Shown here in pieces: positions 1 through 7,659 of a stretch of 64,000 nt of DNA. The notes beneath the pieces were generated by a model, which worked only from the letters and a program-made list of their open reading frames with translations, had not been told where the DNA came from and did not search any database. The stretch is taken from assembly GCA_964389925.1 (NCBI GenBank), contig CAYMGE010000006.1, forward strand, positions 1-64,000, read 5' to 3'. Within the stretch, counting starts at the first letter, position 1. Each line of letters starts with the position of its first letter. Source of the DNA: CALECP01 sp964389925. GTDB lineage: Bacteria; Chloroflexota; Anaerolineae; Promineifilales; Promineifilaceae. Both the position numbers and the translations under genes were made by a program.

Positions 1-19
1 TGGGATGATATTTTAGCCT

Positions 20-367
20 TTGCCACTTGACCGCCTTTTCCAGAGTTTTCAGGACGATCAAGCATTTCCCCACATGGACGAGTCAAAGCTCAAACTGCTC
101 TATTGGGACGGCGCACAGTGGGTGGACAGTGCGACGACGTGCAGCCCAACCAGCGTCTATCAACACGACCCAGTTAACAACTCCGTCACAGTCGCAATCT
201 GTCACCTGACTGAGTTCGCGCTGGCTGCGCCACAGATTCCGCTGGCGGTCTCTCTCACGTCAGTCCACTCAATGACACTTTATCCATTGTGGACAGTCAT
301 TGTGATGTTGGTGATAATGACGTGTGTTGTGAAGTACGTTCATCGCCGCCGTTCACTTAATTCTTAG
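20..367 (+). CDS. C-terminal part of a surface-anchored protein (start unclear)
   Basis: The reading frame is open from a TTG at 20 to a stop at 367. It ends in a hydrophobic stretch (about residues 82-104) followed by a basic HRRR tail, which looks like a C-terminal membrane anchor. Just before it is a HLTEFAL motif of the kind seen at the ends of bacterial surface beta-sandwich repeats. There is an in-frame stop at 14-16, and a different frame entering from the left edge ends at 28-30. The piece is therefore either a short gene or, more likely, the end of a larger gene broken by a frameshift near position 20. I cannot name the family. Confidence 0.4.
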   Translation: MPLDRLFQSFQDDQAFPHMDESKLKLLYWDGAQWVDSATTCSPTSVYQHDPVNNSVTVAICHLTEFALAAPQIPLAVSLTSVHSMTLYPLWTVIVMLVIMTCVVKYVHRRRSLNS

Positions 368-368
368 G

Positions 369-410
369 CTCTTTGGGGTTTTGCGATATTTTCGTCAAAA
401 CCCCAAAGAG
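369..410. terminator. Perfect 15-bp hairpin terminator
   Basis: The arms at 369-383 and 396-410 are perfect inverted copies (CTCTTTGGGGTTTTG and its complement) around a 12-nt loop, followed by a T-rich stretch at 411-420. It starts at the stop codon of the preceding gene and should end that transcript before the thioesterase promoter at 450. Confidence 0.8.
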
Positions 411-449
411 TCAATTTTTATTTCGCATGAGCTGTATCACAGTTGCAGG

Positions 450-458
450 TGATATAAT
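450..458 (+). promoter_or_regulatory. Extended -10 promoter, leaderless start of the thioesterase gene
   Basis: TGATATAAT is a perfect extended -10 box. Its last base lies 7 nt before the ATG at 466, so transcription should begin at or next to the A of the start codon. No Shine-Dalgarno sequence is needed or seen. Confidence 0.65.
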
Positions 459-465
459 TGCTCCC

Positions 466-921
466 ATGAAAGAAGCGATACAAGATTTATACCCAGAGGC
501 GACAGCCTACTGTTATGGATGCGGACGAATGAATGCACATGGCTTGCAGATTAAGAGCTATGTGGAGGGGGAGGAGTATGTGTGTGTGTTTCGGCCGAAG
601 CCCTATCACACCGCCATTGAAGGATTTGTCTACGGGGGTCTCGTCGCCTCCCTGATTGATTGTCATAGCACTGGTTCGGCCGCGGCCGCTCTCGCCCAAG
701 ACCGTGGACAAGAACAACCCGTCCGCACCGTCACCGCCAGCCTACACGTCGATTACCTCGCCCCCACGCCGATTGACGGCGAGCTGACCGTCCGTGCGCG
801 TGCCGTCGAGGTCAAAGGGCGCAAGGCGATCATCGAGAGCAGTCTATTTGCGGGTGACAAAGAGACTGCGCGAGGGCGCGTCGTTGCAGTTGCGGTTCCT
901 GACAATTTTGGTTTAACTTGA
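466..921 (+). CDS. PaaI-like hotdog-fold thioesterase
   Basis: This 151-residue protein has the features of a PaaI/YiiD-like acyl-CoA thioesterase. It has an N-terminal CYGCGRMNAHGL segment, then a YHTAIEGFVYGGLVASLID stretch that corresponds to the hotdog helix and catalytic region, and a LHVDYLAPTP strand near residue 100. Family members hydrolyse acyl-CoA thioesters as homodimers or tetramers in the cytoplasm; the substrate cannot be read from sequence. The frame is open from 373, but the ATG at 466 is chosen because a perfect extended -10 box lies immediately upstream. The neighbours do not suggest a pathway. Confidence 0.75.
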   Translation: MKEAIQDLYPEATAYCYGCGRMNAHGLQIKSYVEGEEYVCVFRPKPYHTAIEGFVYGGLVASLIDCHSTGSAAAALAQDRGQEQPVRTVTASLHVDYLAPTPIDGELTVRARAVEVKGRKAIIESSLFAGDKETARGRVVAVAVPDNFGLT

Positions 922-975
922 ATGGTTTGAAAAACAGATCGGGTGAGATAAGATGCGGGTCAATGGAGCAAAATA

Positions 976-1182
976 ATGAACGCAAATTTGCAATACATAT
1001 CTGACGCAAGTGGTAACACAATTGGCGTTTTTGTCCCAATTGAGGTTTGGAAAGAGATTTCAACAACGGATGAAACCGAATATATTTTAAGCAGCCCAAC
1101 AATGCGCCACAGGCTTTTAGCGGCGTTAAAGCGCGATAGCGGTATACCATTTGAGGAAGCTCTTGAGAAACTTGGAATTTGA
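976..1182 (+). CDS. YefM/Phd-like antitoxin
   Basis: The 68-residue product begins with the pattern typical of this antitoxin class (QYISDASGNTIGVFVPIEVW), which forms the DNA-binding and dimerisation half. The C-terminal half is short, charged and suited to wrapping the toxin. A GGAG Shine-Dalgarno sequence lies 9 nt before the ATG. It overlaps the next gene, a YoeB-like toxin, by up to 32 bp, the usual layout of a type II toxin-antitoxin operon. The antitoxin would neutralise the toxin and repress its own promoter. The family assignment rests on the N-terminal pattern and the partner, so it is less certain than the toxin. Confidence 0.7.
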   Translation: MNANLQYISDASGNTIGVFVPIEVWKEISTTDETEYILSSPTMRHRLLAALKRDSGIPFEEALEKLGI

Positions 1183-1420
1183 TCCTGATGGCTTTGACGA
1201 TTTGGCATGGTGGATAGCTAAAGATCGCAAGATCGCAATACGCATTGTGCGATTGATAAACGACGTGCAGCGCGATCCATTTAAGGGGCTGGGAAAACCA
1301 GAGCCACTAAAACATGAGTTAAGCGGATGCTGGTCACGTCGAATTACAAAAGGCGATAGACTTATTTATCAAGTAACTGATGACAAAATTCGCATTTTAG
1401 CCTGTCGATTTCATTACTGA
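1151..1420 (+). CDS. yoeB: YoeB/Txe-family mRNA interferase toxin
   Basis: The product is close to the standard 84-residue YoeB length. The C-terminal half KPEPLKHELSGCWSRRI ... RLIYQV ... CRFHY is diagnostic: it keeps the catalytic Glu, Arg and terminal His-Tyr of YoeB, which cleaves mRNA at the ribosomal A site. The first start is a TTG at 1151, with in-frame TTGs at 1163 and 1172 also possible; the latter would give a protein beginning near EFDPDGFDDL, closer to the family's usual start. The gene overlaps the antitoxin at its 5' end, and its stop codon shares one base with the ATG of tatD, so TatD may be co-transcribed with the pair. Confidence 0.9.
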   Translation: MRKLLRNLEFDPDGFDDLAWWIAKDRKIAIRIVRLINDVQRDPFKGLGKPEPLKHELSGCWSRRITKGDRLIYQVTDDKIRILACRFHY

Positions 1421-2193
1421 TGTTACTGATTGACACCCACTGCCACCTAGATTTCCATCAGTTCAATGAAGACCGCGCCGCGATGATCGCACGAGCGCGA
1501 GAAGCCGGCGTGACACGCATGATTATCCCCGCGGTTGACCTAGATAATTGTCGAGATGTCATTCGCGTCGCGGAACAGTTTGAGGGCGTTTATTGCGCGG
1601 TGGGCGTGCATCCGAACTATACGGCCGAGTGGGAAAGTCAGAACTTGGATGACATTCGCGCCTTTGCAGCGCACCCAAAAGTGGTCGCAATCGGAGAAAT
1701 TGGGCTGGACTATCATTGGGACAAATCGCCCAAAGAGCAGCAGTTCAAGGCGTTTGCAGAACAAATGCAGTTGGCAGATGAGCTTGAGTTGCCGATTATT
1801 ATCCATAATCGAAAAGCGAGTGAGGATGTGATGCGTTTGTTGTCAGCATCGCCATCGGTTGGGAAATGGAATGCAGGCGTGCTGCACAGCTTTTCTGCGC
1901 CGCTAGAGATCGCAAAGCAAGCGTTGAGTTTGGGCTTTTATTTGGGGTTTACGGGGCCGTTGACGTTTAAGAAGGCGCGGGAATTGCGGGAGGTAGCGGC
2001 CGAAATCCCCCTAACTCGCATCCTCCTCGAAACAGATGCCCCCTATCTCACGCCAGAACCAAAACGGGGCAAGCGCAATGAGCCAAGCTATGTGCCATAT
2101 ATCGCGGCAAAATTGGCAGAGGTGCGAGGCATTTCTGTCGAAGAAGTAGCGAGCGTTACAACGGCAAATGCTGTGCGCTTATTCCGTCTGTAG
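1420..2193 (+). CDS. tatD: TatD-family metal-dependent DNase/hydrolase
   Basis: At 257 residues this is a full-length TatD. The TIM-barrel metal ligands are visible: H7 and H9 in DTHCH, E93 in GEIGLDYHW, H129 in IIIHNR, H156 in VLHSFSA and D206 in ETDAPYL. TatD enzymes are 3'-5' exonucleases with roles in DNA repair and RNA quality control in the cytoplasm. The ATG shares a base with the stop of the upstream toxin gene, and the following glycosyltransferase ATG comes 7 bp after the stop, so the genes read as one transcript although their functions differ. Confidence 0.92.
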   Translation: MLLIDTHCHLDFHQFNEDRAAMIARAREAGVTRMIIPAVDLDNCRDVIRVAEQFEGVYCAVGVHPNYTAEWESQNLDDIRAFAAHPKVVAIGEIGLDYHWDKSPKEQQFKAFAEQMQLADELELPIIIHNRKASEDVMRLLSASPSVGKWNAGVLHSFSAPLEIAKQALSLGFYLGFTGPLTFKKARELREVAAEIPLTRILLETDAPYLTPEPKRGKRNEPSYVPYIAAKLAEVRGISVEEVASVTTANAVRLFRL

Positions 2194-2200
2194 CCACAAG

Positions 2201-3133
2201 ATGCAGCTTTCAATCATCATCGTCTCGTGGAATGTATGTGAGTTGTTGCGGGCTTGTTTGCAGTCGATTTATGCAAATGCAGGGGAACTGGATTTGCAAG
2301 TGATTGTGGTCGATAGTGCGAGTTCGGATGAGACGGTGGGGATGGTTGCGGCCGAATTTCCCCAAACCCTGCTCCTCCCCCAAACAAAAAATGTCGGCTT
2401 CCCACGCGGCAATAACATTGGCCTCGCCCGCGCCACCGGCGACTATATCTTTTTCCTCAACCCCGACACTGAGATCATCGGCGATGCACTGCAAACGATG
2501 GTCGCCTATCTGCAAGCCCATCCCGCAGTTGGAATGCTCGGCCCCGAACTGCTCAACTCAGATGGCTCACACCAATCATCACGTCGCCGCTTCCCAACAC
2601 TGCTCACCGCCATCTTTGAAAGTACATGGCTACAACCATACGCACCGCGCAAACTGCTCAGTCACTACTATGTCGAAGATGTGCGCGATGACGAAATTGC
2701 GGCTGTCGATTGGATCAGCGGGGCTGCCATGATGACGCGCCGCGCCGTCATTGAACAGACTGGCGGCATGGATGCCAGCTACTTCATGTACTCCGAAGAA
2801 CTCGACTACTGTCGTCGCATCAAAGATGTCGGCTGGGAAATCACTTATTTGCCAACCGCAAAAATTGTCCATCACCACGGAAAAAGCAGTGAGCAGGCGA
2901 TCACTCATCGACACATCAACTTCAATCGCGCAAAGTTACGCTACTTTCGCAAATTTGAAGGGCGTATTGCGTATTGCGTATTGCGCATTGTTCTTGTAGC
3001 AGGGTTTGTAGGGCAGATTTTCGTTGAGGGACTCAAATATCTTTTAGGGCATCGGCGCGACTTGCGTCGGCAACGCATTCAATCATATAAAGCAGTACTT
3101 CAAAATGGCTTGAAGGCTGCTGGGTACAAATAA
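2201..3133 (+). CDS. Family 2 glycosyltransferase (rhamnosyltransferase-like)
   Basis: The 310-residue protein starts LSIIIVSWN, continues with VVDSASSDET (nucleotide-sugar binding) and NVGFPRGNN, and has a NPDTE DXD-type motif for the metal. YSEELDYCRR near residue 205 supplies the acidic catalytic region. This is the layout of WbbL-like GT2 enzymes that add rhamnose or other sugars to surface polysaccharide on the cytoplasmic face. A C-terminal hydrophobic stretch (about 255-280) may associate with the membrane. A tandem heptamer array at 2962-2989 lies inside the coding sequence and encodes part of this stretch. The ATG at 2201 is preferred over the upstream in-frame start at 2168, which would overlap tatD. 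Confidence 0.88.
   Translation: MQLSIIIVSWNVCELLRACLQSIYANAGELDLQVIVVDSASSDETVGMVAAEFPQTLLLPQTKNVGFPRGNNIGLARATGDYIFFLNPDTEIIGDALQTMVAYLQAHPAVGMLGPELLNSDGSHQSSRRRFPTLLTAIFESTWLQPYAPRKLLSHYYVEDVRDDEIAAVDWISGAAMMTRRAVIEQTGGMDASYFMYSEELDYCRRIKDVGWEITYLPTAKIVHHHGKSSEQAITHRHINFNRAKLRYFRKFEGRIAYCVLRIVLVAGFVGQIFVEGLKYLLGHRRDLRRQRIQSYKAVLQNGLKAAGYK
2962..2989. repeat. Tandem heptamer array inside a coding region
   Basis: Three exact copies of GCGTATT are followed by one variant, GCGCATT. The 28-bp array lies in the coding sequence of the GT2 gene near its hydrophobic C-terminal segment. The same CGTATTGCGT word recurs in the terminator at 50238-50274. Confidence 0.85.
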
Positions 3134-3339
3134 TGTTGCAACGTTGGGAATACAAAATTATCGAACAGTCACGTGAAGTTGAACGCGCACTACTCAATGA
3201 GTATTGGTCAGATTGGGAGCCTGAAATCGACTACGATGCGTTGGGGCAGAAAGGATGGGAACTCGTTTCAGTTGTACCGATTAGTGATACTGGTACCGCA
3301 ACTGAGAGTCTGCGACATTATTTCAAAAGGCCAGCATAG
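3133..3339 (+). CDS. DUF4177-like small protein
   Basis: The 68-residue product begins QRWEYKIIE and ends in LGQKGWELVSVVP ... YFKRP, the pattern of the DUF4177 family, small soluble proteins of unknown function. Its ATG overlaps the last base of the glycosyltransferase stop codon, so it is translationally coupled to that gene. Nothing more specific can be said. Confidence 0.75.
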   Translation: MLQRWEYKIIEQSREVERALLNEYWSDWEPEIDYDALGQKGWELVSVVPISDTGTATESLRHYFKRPA

Positions 3340-3360
3340 GTGGCTTTGATGTAGTGAATC

Positions 3361-3369
3361 TGCTACGAT
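3361..3369 (+). promoter_or_regulatory. Extended -10 promoter before the VapB-like gene
   Basis: TGCTACGAT matches the extended -10 consensus and ends 7 nt before the ATG at 3377, again predicting a leaderless transcript. Confidence 0.5.
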
Positions 3370-3376
3370 TTTGATT

Positions 3377-3688
3377 ATGATGCAAACGCTCACAAACAAT
3401 CAAACACCATTTTCGACCTTGCTCGAACTGCCTGTGAATGACGATCTTCAAGTGACACTGCCGATGGCAATCGGCCGAAAAGCCCTCAAACAGAACAACG
3501 GTCACATCAGCGTTATTGTTCTCGACGACTTATTACTATTTGTTCCAAAGGAATTGGAAAGTGTTAAGGCTGCAAAAGAATTCGAACAAATTATGATAGA
3601 AGAAGGCGTAACGCTTGAGGATTTACTAGATGGAATTGCTGAAACACGAGCTGAAATATACAGGGAGCGTTATAAGCAGAATGGTTGA
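3377..3688 (+). CDS. Probable antitoxin of a PIN-toxin pair
   Basis: This 103-residue protein overlaps the following PIN-domain gene by 8 bp and is predicted to be its antitoxin. The N-terminal half (LPVNDDLQVTLPMAIGRKAL) suggests a beta-strand DNA-binding region of the AbrB or similar kind. The acidic, helical C-terminal half (EFEQIMIEEGVTLEDLLDGI) is what would wrap the toxin. The assignment rests on gene arrangement more than on sequence motifs. ATGs at 3377 and 3380 are equally possible; the leaderless promoter favours 3377. Confidence 0.6.
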   Translation: MMQTLTNNQTPFSTLLELPVNDDLQVTLPMAIGRKALKQNNGHISVIVLDDLLLFVPKELESVKAAKEFEQIMIEEGVTLEDLLDGIAETRAEIYRERYKQNG

Positions 3689-4127
3689 TGTATTCCTCGA
3701 CTCTAGTGTTGTAATCGCAGCGTGTGGCTCATTAACAGGGGCAAGTAATGCCATTATAAGACTTGCAGAGATAGGGATGATTCGCATACATATCATACCC
3801 TACGTTGCAGATGAAATTGAGCGCAACTTGAAAAAACGTTTACGGCGGGGGTTACCAGCTTTCACTCGTCTACTTTCTAACTCAAACTTTGTCATCAACG
3901 ATGATCCTTCCCCCCAACAGAGTCAAATTTGGGAAAATGTAATTGAGGAAAATGACGCGCCAATCATCGCGGCAGCAGTCGCAATAAATGCGGATTATTT
4001 GCTGTCGCTAAATACAAAAGACTTCACCTCAACCGTTTCAGAAGCGTGCGGCATTTTGATTATGACACCCAGTCAATTTATACAACTCTCAAGACATGTA
4101 CTCAATATTGGTTTGAAACGAAGCTAA
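3681..4127 (+). CDS. PIN-domain ribonuclease (VapC-like toxin)
   Basis: The 148-residue protein opens with VFLDSSVVIAA, the first acidic residue of a PIN domain. A central YVADEIERNLKK supplies the second. DAPIIAAAVAINADYLLSLNTKDF supplies the last acidic residues and the conserved strand. PIN enzymes are Mg-dependent RNases, and with an overlapping small gene upstream this is most simply a VapBC-like toxin. The start at 3681 (MVDVFLD) puts the first Asp where the family has it; earlier in-frame starts would lie deep inside the antitoxin gene. The stop overlaps the next glycosyltransferase ATG (TAATG), so the pair is embedded in a glycosyltransferase transcript. Confidence 0.75.
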   Translation: MVDVFLDSSVVIAACGSLTGASNAIIRLAEIGMIRIHIIPYVADEIERNLKKRLRRGLPAFTRLLSNSNFVINDDPSPQQSQIWENVIEENDAPIIAAAVAINADYLLSLNTKDFTSTVSEACGILIMTPSQFIQLSRHVLNIGLKRS

Positions 4128-5317
4128 TGCTCAAAATCGGCTTAGTCACAGGTGAATTTCCACCAATGGAGGGCGGCGTTGGAGCGTTTACGCAAGAGTT
4201 GGGCAAGGAGCTAGCGGCGTTAGGGCATGAGATATTTGTGATTTCTAGTCGGGAGGCTCGGCCGCCTCACCTCAAACTAAAAGCCCGCCAACTCAACGAC
4301 CCAATTGACTTAGGTTGGGGAAAGCTGTTGGCACGCGGCCGAAAATGGGGACGCAAAGATTATCACCTAGTCGCTGACATTGCGTTGCGTTATGAACTAG
4401 ATATCGTCAACATACAGTATCAAGCGGCAGCCTATAACATGCGAAGTCCTGCGATTAACGCCCTGCCATGGCGACTGCGCGGCATCACCAAATCGGTCGT
4501 TACATTTCATGATTTGCGTGTCCCTTATCTGTTTCCTAAAGCAGGGAATCTACGCGAAAAAGCAATCAATTTCATGGCACGCCGAGCTGATGGCATTATC
4601 ACAACAAACAGTGCAGATGCTCAACAACTTGCAACTTGCAACTTGCAACGTCTCCAACAAATCCCAATTGGAAGCAATATCACCGTTCATCCCGTGACAG
4701 AAAAGCAGCACATAATGACTCGTGAAGCATTGGGGTTATCGCCTGACGATAAACTGATCGGATACTTTGGTTTTCTCAATCCTAGCAAAGGGGCAGATAC
4801 GCTCATTGACGCGCTCGCCAAACTGCCTGAAAATTACCATGTCGTCTTCATCGGTGGACAAACGGGCGCAAGCGATCCACAAAACAACAGCGATTTCCTG
4901 AGAAACCTCCATTTGCAACTGGCAGCTTACAACTTGCAACCTCGCGTTCACTGGACAGGCTTTGTCGATGATCCCGCTGTGTCAGCCTATTTTGCCGCTT
5001 GTGACGTTGTGGCACTGCCGTATAAAGATGGGGTTAGCTTACGGCGTGGGACATTGATGGCGGCATTGGCGCATGGATGTGCGGTGGTGACAACGACAGG
5101 TTTTGAGGAGAGTGGCTTATTTCAGAATGGGGAGAACTGTCTTTTGGTGGAGAGTGAGGATGTTGAAGCATTGGCTGAAGGAATTAAGCGAGTGACTGGA
5201 GATGATGAGTTGAGGGAGAAAATCGGCCGAAACGCCCAAATCCTCTCGCAACAATTCAGGTGGGACAAAATCGCAGCTCAGACAATCCAGTTCTACGAAA
5301 AGGTGCTACGTGCGTAA
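4127..5317 (+). CDS. Family 4 glycosyltransferase (GT-B fold)
   Basis: The 396-residue protein has the GT4 layout. The N-terminal acceptor domain starts GLVTGEFPPMEGGVGAFT. The C-terminal donor domain contains GYFGFLNPSKGADTLIDAL, VHWTGFVDD and SGLFQNGENCLLVESED, with the retaining-transferase acidic region around residue 325. Such enzymes transfer sugars from nucleotide donors in polysaccharide or glycolipid synthesis. Two heptamer arrays (4622-4649 and 4913-4940) are built into the reading frame and encode LATCNLQ and LAAYNLQ-like stretches; each is a multiple of 21 bp or close to it, so the frame is kept. Confidence 0.87.
   Translation: MLKIGLVTGEFPPMEGGVGAFTQELGKELAALGHEIFVISSREARPPHLKLKARQLNDPIDLGWGKLLARGRKWGRKDYHLVADIALRYELDIVNIQYQAAAYNMRSPAINALPWRLRGITKSVVTFHDLRVPYLFPKAGNLREKAINFMARRADGIITTNSADAQQLATCNLQRLQQIPIGSNITVHPVTEKQHIMTREALGLSPDDKLIGYFGFLNPSKGADTLIDALAKLPENYHVVFIGGQTGASDPQNNSDFLRNLHLQLAAYNLQPRVHWTGFVDDPAVSAYFAACDVVALPYKDGVSLRRGTLMAALAHGCAVVTTTGFEESGLFQNGENCLLVESEDVEALAEGIKRVTGDDELREKIGRNAQILSQQFRWDKIAAQTIQFYEKVLRA
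4622..4649. repeat. Heptamer array (TTGCAAC) in the GT4 gene
   Basis: Three exact copies of TTGCAAC at 4629-4649 are preceded by the related CAACAAC. The insertion encodes QLATCNLQ within the linker region between the two glycosyltransferase lobes. Confidence 0.85.
4913..4940. repeat. Second heptamer array (TTGCAAC family) in the same GT4 gene
   Basis: Four consecutive heptads read TTGCAAC, TGGCAGC, TTACAAC, TTGCAAC. The array uses the same unit as the one 290 bp upstream, with two degenerate copies. Confidence 0.8.
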
Positions 5318-6086
5318 TACGTTGGAGTTGATGCGGCAGATTGGTACGCGCAAGGGGCGGGAACGCTTCGGCCGCTTTCGCATTGAAGGTATCCGCGTCG
5401 TCGAACGGGCAATTCGAGCGGGGGTTACGCTTGACGGCGTGATTGTGGGAGAGTCATTTGCAAAGAGCGAGACAAAGCGGGAACGAGCCTTATTGCAAGC
5501 CATTGAGCAGGCCGCAACATTGTGCGTTGTAGATGATGACGCTGTTCGTTCAATACTGGGCGGGCGTAAATTGGGAGATATTGTAGCGGCAGTTCAATTT
5601 ACCGCTCTTTCATCACTACGCGAAGTATTATTACCCTCCTCTACGCGACTTCTCTTAGGAATCGTCGATGTGGTGGAGCCGGGCAACGTTGGGGCAATGA
5701 TTCGGACAGCGCATGGCATGGGCGCATCGGCCGTTCTGACATGTGGAGCCAGCGATCCATTTCATCCAAAGGCTGTGCGAACCGCCATGGGAAGTTTGTT
5801 TCGACTACCATTATTGCAATTTGACTCAGCCACGGATATGCTTACATCACTACACGAATCCAATGTCGCAACAGTGGCGACGCTTGCCAGCGGTGGCATT
5901 CCACTACCCCAATTTGAGAGAAAGAGCGAAAACTTGTGTATTTTGATCGGGAATGAATTTGAGGGTCTAGCGGCCGAAATAGCCGCACAAGCTACCTATC
6001 ACACGACGATCCCGATGGCACAGTCGATTGACAGTTTTTCTGTTTCGGCCGCAGCGGCGATTTGTCTGTACGCATTGACTGTTTGA
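5310..6086 (+). CDS. TrmH/SpoU-family RNA 2'-O-methyltransferase
   Basis: The 258-residue protein has an N-terminal L30e-like RNA-binding substrate domain (RKGRERFGRFRIEGIRVVERAI). It is followed by a SPOUT methyltransferase domain: motif 1 GIVDVVEPGNVGAMIRTAHGMGA, motif 2 ILIGNEFEGL and motif 3 IPMAQSIDSFSVSAAAAI. It would methylate a ribose 2'-OH in 23S rRNA or tRNA using S-adenosylmethionine. Motif 3 has SFSVS where most relatives have SLNVS. Translation starts at a GTG overlapping the preceding gene by 8 bp; the first in-frame ATG is seven codons in. Confidence 0.87.
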   Translation: MRNTLELMRQIGTRKGRERFGRFRIEGIRVVERAIRAGVTLDGVIVGESFAKSETKRERALLQAIEQAATLCVVDDDAVRSILGGRKLGDIVAAVQFTALSSLREVLLPSSTRLLLGIVDVVEPGNVGAMIRTAHGMGASAVLTCGASDPFHPKAVRTAMGSLFRLPLLQFDSATDMLTSLHESNVATVATLASGGIPLPQFERKSENLCILIGNEFEGLAAEIAAQATYHTTIPMAQSIDSFSVSAAAAICLYALTV

Positions 6087-6128
6087 CAGGTCGCGGGATG
6101 TAGGCAGGTTTCATCGCTATTTTTCCGC

Positions 6129-6134
6129 TAAAAT
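6129..6134 (+). promoter_or_regulatory. -10 box of the VOC gene, leaderless
   Basis: TAAAAT ends exactly 6 nt before the ATG at 6141, the same spacing as at several other genes in the window. Confidence 0.5.
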
Positions 6135-6140
6135 CTGTCC

Positions 6141-6518
6141 ATGAGACCCTCTATCGATCAGCAAGTCATTTTTTTGTATACGCACGATTTGGAAAAATCG
6201 GCCGATTTCTACGCCGATATTCTGCAACTTCCGCTTGTTCTCGATCAAGGTGCTTGCCGCATCTATCGCACCAGTCGGGATAGCTTTCTCGGCATTTGCC
6301 AAACAAAAGATGCAATTCATACATCTAATGTCATTGTGACGCTGGTCTCGGCCGAAGTGGACAAATGGCACACATATCTACTAGAAAGGAAAATACCTGT
6401 CGAGAAACCACCTACCTTTTACGAAAAATTTAACATCTACCATCTGTTTCTACGTGATCCCAATGGCTACCTGATCGAAATCCAGACGTTTCGTGATCCA
6501 AGTTGGCCAATTACCTGA
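6141..6518 (+). CDS. VOC (glyoxalase/bleomycin-resistance) superfamily protein
   Basis: The 125-residue single-chain protein begins QVIFLYTHDLEKSADFYADILQLPL and ends HLFLRDPNGYLIEIQTF, the two beta-alpha-beta-beta-beta halves of the vicinal oxygen chelate fold. The glutamate in YLIEIQ is a standard metal ligand; the histidine in FLYTHDL lies near the first ligand position. The substrate is unknown. It stands alone with its own promoter. Confidence 0.82.
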   Translation: MRPSIDQQVIFLYTHDLEKSADFYADILQLPLVLDQGACRIYRTSRDSFLGICQTKDAIHTSNVIVTLVSAEVDKWHTYLLERKIPVEKPPTFYEKFNIYHLFLRDPNGYLIEIQTFRDPSWPIT

Positions 6519-6644
6519 CTTTGATGTTACAGCGGGCTAATTGGTAGTTGCATTGTTGATAATGCATAAGCTGATGACATCTGCATTTTGTTTTACGACA
6601 GTGTGAGAACTCTCTTACCCGTCCTTTCTATCATTAGTTTAAGG

Positions 6645-6672
6645 TTGCCCCGTTTTGTAGATTTGCTATAGT
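6645..6672 (+). promoter_or_regulatory. Promoter of the recombinase gene
   Basis: A -35-like TTGCCC (6645-6650) lies 16 bp before TATAGT (6667-6672), which is preceded by TGC to form an extended -10. The ATG at 6679 begins exactly 6 nt after the -10 box, so the message is predicted to be leaderless. Confidence 0.6.
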
Positions 6673-6678
6673 GAAAAC

Positions 6679-7659
6679 ATGGCACGAAAACGCAACCTCC
6701 CAATCTCAAATCGGCCGATTCCTAACACAATTACATGGCTTCTGGAAGACAGTTTTTTAACCATCAGTGGCAGTAAGAGCCAGAAAACAGAATCGACCTA
6801 TCGCAGTGGGTTGCGCCTGTTTGCTGACTGGCTGCAACACTTTCAAAAAGCCTCCTATTCAACAAAAATGAACTGGCCGCTTTCGCCAGAACAGCTTGAC
6901 ACAGATACCATCATCGAATTTCGTACATGGCTGCGAGACAACCGCTCGCGTGCCACCGTCATGACCTATACTGCCGCACTTGTCGGCTATCTGAATTATA
7001 TCGACGGTCAAAAGTCACTGCCTCCCAACGTTGAGCTGGAAGCGTTGCAACAGAGAATGTCACGAGAAAAGGTTGAACGCAATTCGGCCGAGACCGTCAT
7101 CGACTTTGACAAATCACGCCAAAACGTCCCAAAAATCATTCGATATTACGAGCAGCTTCCCCTACCGCGCCAAAACGACCGCTACAATCGTCGCCTCTCT
7201 CTACTACGTGACCGCGCCCTCATCCATACGCTCTACTCAACGGCCGCCCGCATTAGCGAACTCGTTTCCCTCGATCGTGCCACTGTACAGGACGGAAAAT
7301 TTCAGAATGTGACAATTGAAAGCGGTGGCAAACTGCGTGATCTCATCTTTGAATCGTATGCTAAAACGAGCATCCGCGCTTACCTGCGTGAGCGTAAAGA
7401 CGACAATCCCGCGCTTTTCATTGCCCACAGCCGCAATGCGAGCGAAGCCCGTCTGAGTATCACCAGCGTTCATAACGTTGTCAAACGGGCTGTCCGTGAG
7501 CTTGACCTCAACGCCAATCTTTCCGCCCACGATTTTCGGCACTATCGTGCGACCCAACTGCTCCGCGATGGCACACCCCTTACCGACATTCAGCTATTTC
7601 TAGGTCACTCCGACATTGCGACAACGCGCAACATCTACGCATCCGTCCTTGAGCAATAA
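6679..7659 (+). CDS. Tyrosine recombinase / phage-type integrase
   Basis: The 326-residue enzyme has an N-terminal SAM-like core-binding domain (about 15-115) and a C-terminal catalytic domain. The active-site set is complete: R191 in STAARISELVSL, a lysine near 218 in GGKLR, H284 and R287 in HDFRH, H310 in LFLGH and the nucleophile Y320 in TTRNIYA. It is closest in layout to XerC/XerD-like recombinases, with a long insert between the domains. No tRNA, excisionase or phage gene is next to it, and I see no flanking att repeats. It may be an orphan or a relic of an element that has been lost. Confidence 0.9.
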   Translation: MARKRNLPISNRPIPNTITWLLEDSFLTISGSKSQKTESTYRSGLRLFADWLQHFQKASYSTKMNWPLSPEQLDTDTIIEFRTWLRDNRSRATVMTYTAALVGYLNYIDGQKSLPPNVELEALQQRMSREKVERNSAETVIDFDKSRQNVPKIIRYYEQLPLPRQNDRYNRRLSLLRDRALIHTLYSTAARISELVSLDRATVQDGKFQNVTIESGGKLRDLIFESYAKTSIRAYLRERKDDNPALFIAHSRNASEARLSITSVHNVVKRAVRELDLNANLSAHDFRHYRATQLLRDGTPLTDIQLFLGHSDIATTRNIYASVLEQ

